Of a DNA stretch of 39,371 nucleotides, positions 37,983 through 39,371 are shown piece by piece. The notes under the pieces were generated by a model that was given only the letters and a program-made list of their open reading frames with translations, was not told the DNA's origin and did not search any database. Source of the stretch: an uncultured Kocuria sp. (GTDB lineage Bacteria; Actinomycetota; Actinomycetes; Actinomycetales; Micrococcaceae); assembly GCF_947500125.1 (NCBI RefSeq), contig NZ_CANMRA010000031.1:1-39371 (forward strand), given 5' to 3'. Position 1 is the first letter of the stretch. Each line of letters begins with the position of its first letter. The translations under genes and the position numbers were made by a program.

Positions 37983-38363
37983 TCAGACGGCCGTGACGGC
38001 GCCGAGGTCGCGGCCGTCGAAGCAGCTGCGGGTGCCGGTGTGGCAGGCCGCGCCGGTCTGGTCGACCCGGACGAGCAGGGCGTCGCCGTCGCAGTCGAGG
38101 CTCACGCTGTGCACGGTCTGGACGTGCCCGGACGTGTCGCCCTTGCGCCAGTACTCCTGGCGGGAGCGGGACCAGAACGTCACGCGCCCCTCCGTGAGGG
38201 TCCGGCGCAGGGCCTCGTCGTCCATCCAGCCCAGCATCAGCACCTCCTTGGTGTCGTGCTGCTGCACCACGGCGGCCACGAGTCCCTGGGGGTCGCGCTT
38301 GAGCCGCCGTGCCACGGCGGGGTCGAGGACGTCGGTTCCGGTGTCGGGGGTCTGCTCGCTCAT
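37983..38363 (-). CDS. hisI: Phosphoribosyl-AMP cyclohydrolase
   Basis: A 126-residue enzyme of histidine biosynthesis (third step) that opens the purine ring of PR-AMP. The motifs [20 protein letters not shown] and [20 protein letters not shown] are diagnostic. The metal-binding segment is [20 protein letters not shown] followed by HTGTRSCF, providing the Asp cluster and the two conserved cysteines. It is single-domain, without the HisE pyrophosphohydrolase, as usual in actinobacteria. ATG at 38363 has AGGA 9 bases upstream; a GTG two codons earlier is possible. It leads the trp gene group, a conserved actinobacterial neighbourhood. Confidence 0.97.
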   Translation of the reverse strand: MSEQTPDTGTDVLDPAVARRLKRDPQGLVAAVVQQHDTKEVLMLGWMDDEALRRTLTEGRVTFWSRSRQEYWRKGDTSGHVQTVHSVSLDCDGDALLVRVDQTGAACHTGTRSCFDGRDLGAVTAV

Positions 38364-38381
38364 CGCCACCCATCCTATCGA

Positions 38382-38428
38382 CCCGTCCGCACCGTCCGGG
38401 CCCGGGACGTCCGGGCGGTGCGGACGGG
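38382..38428 (-). terminator. Terminator of the Pr6Pr gene
   Basis: CCCGTCCGCACCG (38382-38394) pairs perfectly with 38416-38428; the interval can form further stems. It starts 15 bases after the stop at 38443 and separates that gene from hisI. The hisI promoter must lie in or beside it. Confidence 0.65.
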
Positions 38429-38442
38429 GCGCGCCGGGGTCC

Positions 38443-39084
38443 TCAGGAGGGCTCGCGTGGGTCCGCCGTGACGGCGGGCAGCCGGGTGGCGGCGACGGTC
38501 AGGAAGGAGACCGCGAGGATGAGCACGGACAGCCCGAAGGCGTAGGTGCCCACCGCGCGGTAGCCGCCCACGAGGGCGGGGTCGAGGAAGAAGTACGGGT
38601 ACCAGCCCACCATCTGCCCCCGGACCAGGGTGTACAGCGCCCACAGGGCCGGGAACACCGTGGAGGCCCAGGTCGCGGCCCAGCGCAGCCGCCGGCGGCC
38701 CGGGCCCAGCAGGAAGTCGGCCACGGCGTAGACGGGCAGCACGAAGTGCAGCACCTGCGAGGACAGCGGGACGAGGAAGAGGTGGCCGAACAGCTCCGCG
38801 TTGGCGAGGAGCACCCCGAACACCGTCCCGGAGACCACGGTGTAGGTGGTGGCCATGGCTCGCAGCCCGGTCAGCCACCCCGGCTCCTCGGCCCGGGCGG
38901 CGGTGTGCAGCAGGGCCAGCAGCACGGCCACCACCAGCAGCAGGGCGCTGTGGACCGTGAAGTAGCTGTACAGGTTCGACCCCAGGCAGGTGCGCGTCAC
39001 GAAGGCGCACTCCGACCGGGCGACCAGGGCCCAGACCGCGACCGCCAGGGCGCAGGCCCGTGCGGCGACGACGACGAGTCGCAC
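38443..39084 (-). CDS. Pr6Pr family membrane protein
   Basis: A 213-residue protein with about six hydrophobic segments. The motifs [34 protein letters not shown] and [10 protein letters not shown] fit the Pr6Pr family (FAR-17a/AIG1-like fold). Family members lack a firm function; eukaryotic relatives are threonine hydrolases acting on fatty acid esters of hydroxy fatty acids, with conserved Thr and His residues; a Thr (near 43) and a His (near 116) are present here in the equivalent motifs. The ATG at 39084 begins [20 protein letters not shown], after a GGAGG about 8 bases upstream. It is separate from the hisI-trp unit and divergent from the lipoprotein gene. Confidence 0.85.
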   Translation of the reverse strand: MRLVVVAARACALAVAVWALVARSECAFVTRTCLGSNLYSYFTVHSALLLVVAVLLALLHTAARAEEPGWLTGLRAMATTYTVVSGTVFGVLLANAELFGHLFLVPLSSQVLHFVLPVYAVADFLLGPGRRRLRWAATWASTVFPALWALYTLVRGQMVGWYPYFFLDPALVGGYRAVGTYAFGLSVLILAVSFLTVAATRLPAVTADPREPS

Positions 39085-39237
39085 GTTCGACCTCCTCCCG
39101 GCGCTCCGGGCTCCAGGATAGGAGTCCGGAGGCCGCGGAGCGTCCGTCCGCGCGCCGCCGGCCCTGCCGGGGCCGGCTTGCGGGGCCTATGGTGGAGGCA
39201 GGACCAGGTCGGCGACGGCGGGCGGGACACCAGGACG

Positions 39238-39371
39238 ATGCATCCCAGGACGACGACGGGGCCGTGGCGCACGGCCTGCGGTGCGGCGGCGGCCGCGCTC
39301 GCCGGCGCGCTGCTGGGCGGGTGCGGGGGCCCCGGCACCCCGGGACCCCCGAGCGGCTCCCCGCCGGCCAC
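39238..39371 (+). CDS. Lipoprotein N-terminus, cut by window end
   Basis: The frame starts MHPRTTTGPWRTACGAAAAA and continues ALAGALLGGC, a classic lipoprotein signal peptide: basic n-region, Ala/Leu-rich core and a lipobox L-L-G-G-C with Cys at residue 29. Low-complexity Gly/Pro residues follow and the window ends at residue 44. The mature function cannot be seen. An AGGA lies only 2 bases before the ATG and a weaker GGGA a few bases earlier, so the start is uncertain. The minus-strand frame covering the same bases is a shadow. Confidence 0.65.
   Translation, partial: MHPRTTTGPWRTACGAAAAALAGALLGGCGGPGTPGPPSGSPPA

Noticed and set aside
38997-39371. Minus-strand open frame at the right edge
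   Set aside because: It overlaps the start of the Pr6Pr gene and is antisense to a clear lipoprotein signal peptide; its composition is that of a shadow frame.

Overview
This window looks like chromosomal DNA of a very GC-rich actinobacterium of the Micrococcales, most like the Micrococcaceae (Kocuria or a relative). The evidence is base composition, codon use, actinobacterium-specific families (a PdtaR-type ANTAR response regulator, the tryptophan-associated membrane protein TIGR02234, a DUF6704-like HGxxxAAW-type protein, an Eis-like acetyltransferase) and the order hisI-trpE-...-trpB-trpA-lgt-gltB-gltD-pyk-...-pdtaR-polA-...-rpsA-coaE. The genus is an inference; no search was run.

Two parts are clear. 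Positions 1 to about 9,700 are an accessory, decaying region of mixed composition. It holds relics of a serine recombinase and of an HsdR_N-type restriction-related protein, both with in-frame stops, another nonsense-broken small gene, and three tRNA genes (Gln-TTG, Pro-TGG, Leu-CAA), two of them structurally aberrant. It also carries several intact cargo genes: an ABM-like small protein, a two-part DUF6226-like protein, an LctP-type permease, two alpha/beta hydrolases and a DUF1304 membrane protein. Long stretches there show no recognisable gene.

From about 9,760 to the end the DNA is compact core chromosome, nearly all on the minus strand. In transcription order from the right edge it holds a Pr6Pr-like membrane protein, hisI, trpE, the Trp-associated membrane protein, DUF6704, a fused trpC-trpB gene, trpA, lgt, gltB, gltD, pyk, a PaaI-like thioesterase, pdtaR, polA, an Eis-like acetyltransferase, rpsA, a GH13 glucosidase or trehalose-synthase-like enzyme, coaE, a BCCT osmolyte transporter and a small acidic protein. 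On the plus strand are a YigZ/IMPACT protein, a canonical tRNA-Leu(CAA) and the start of a lipoprotein at the right edge. Strong GC-rich hairpins without long U tracts separate most transcription units.

The standout observation is the trpC-trpB fusion: one 708-codon frame joins indole-3-glycerol-phosphate synthase to the tryptophan synthase beta chain, followed by trpA with a 4-base overlap. Its product would tether the enzyme making indole-glycerol phosphate to the complex that consumes it. Second in interest are the aberrant tRNA set in the island and short tandem repeats placed next to the BCCT transporter and gltD.
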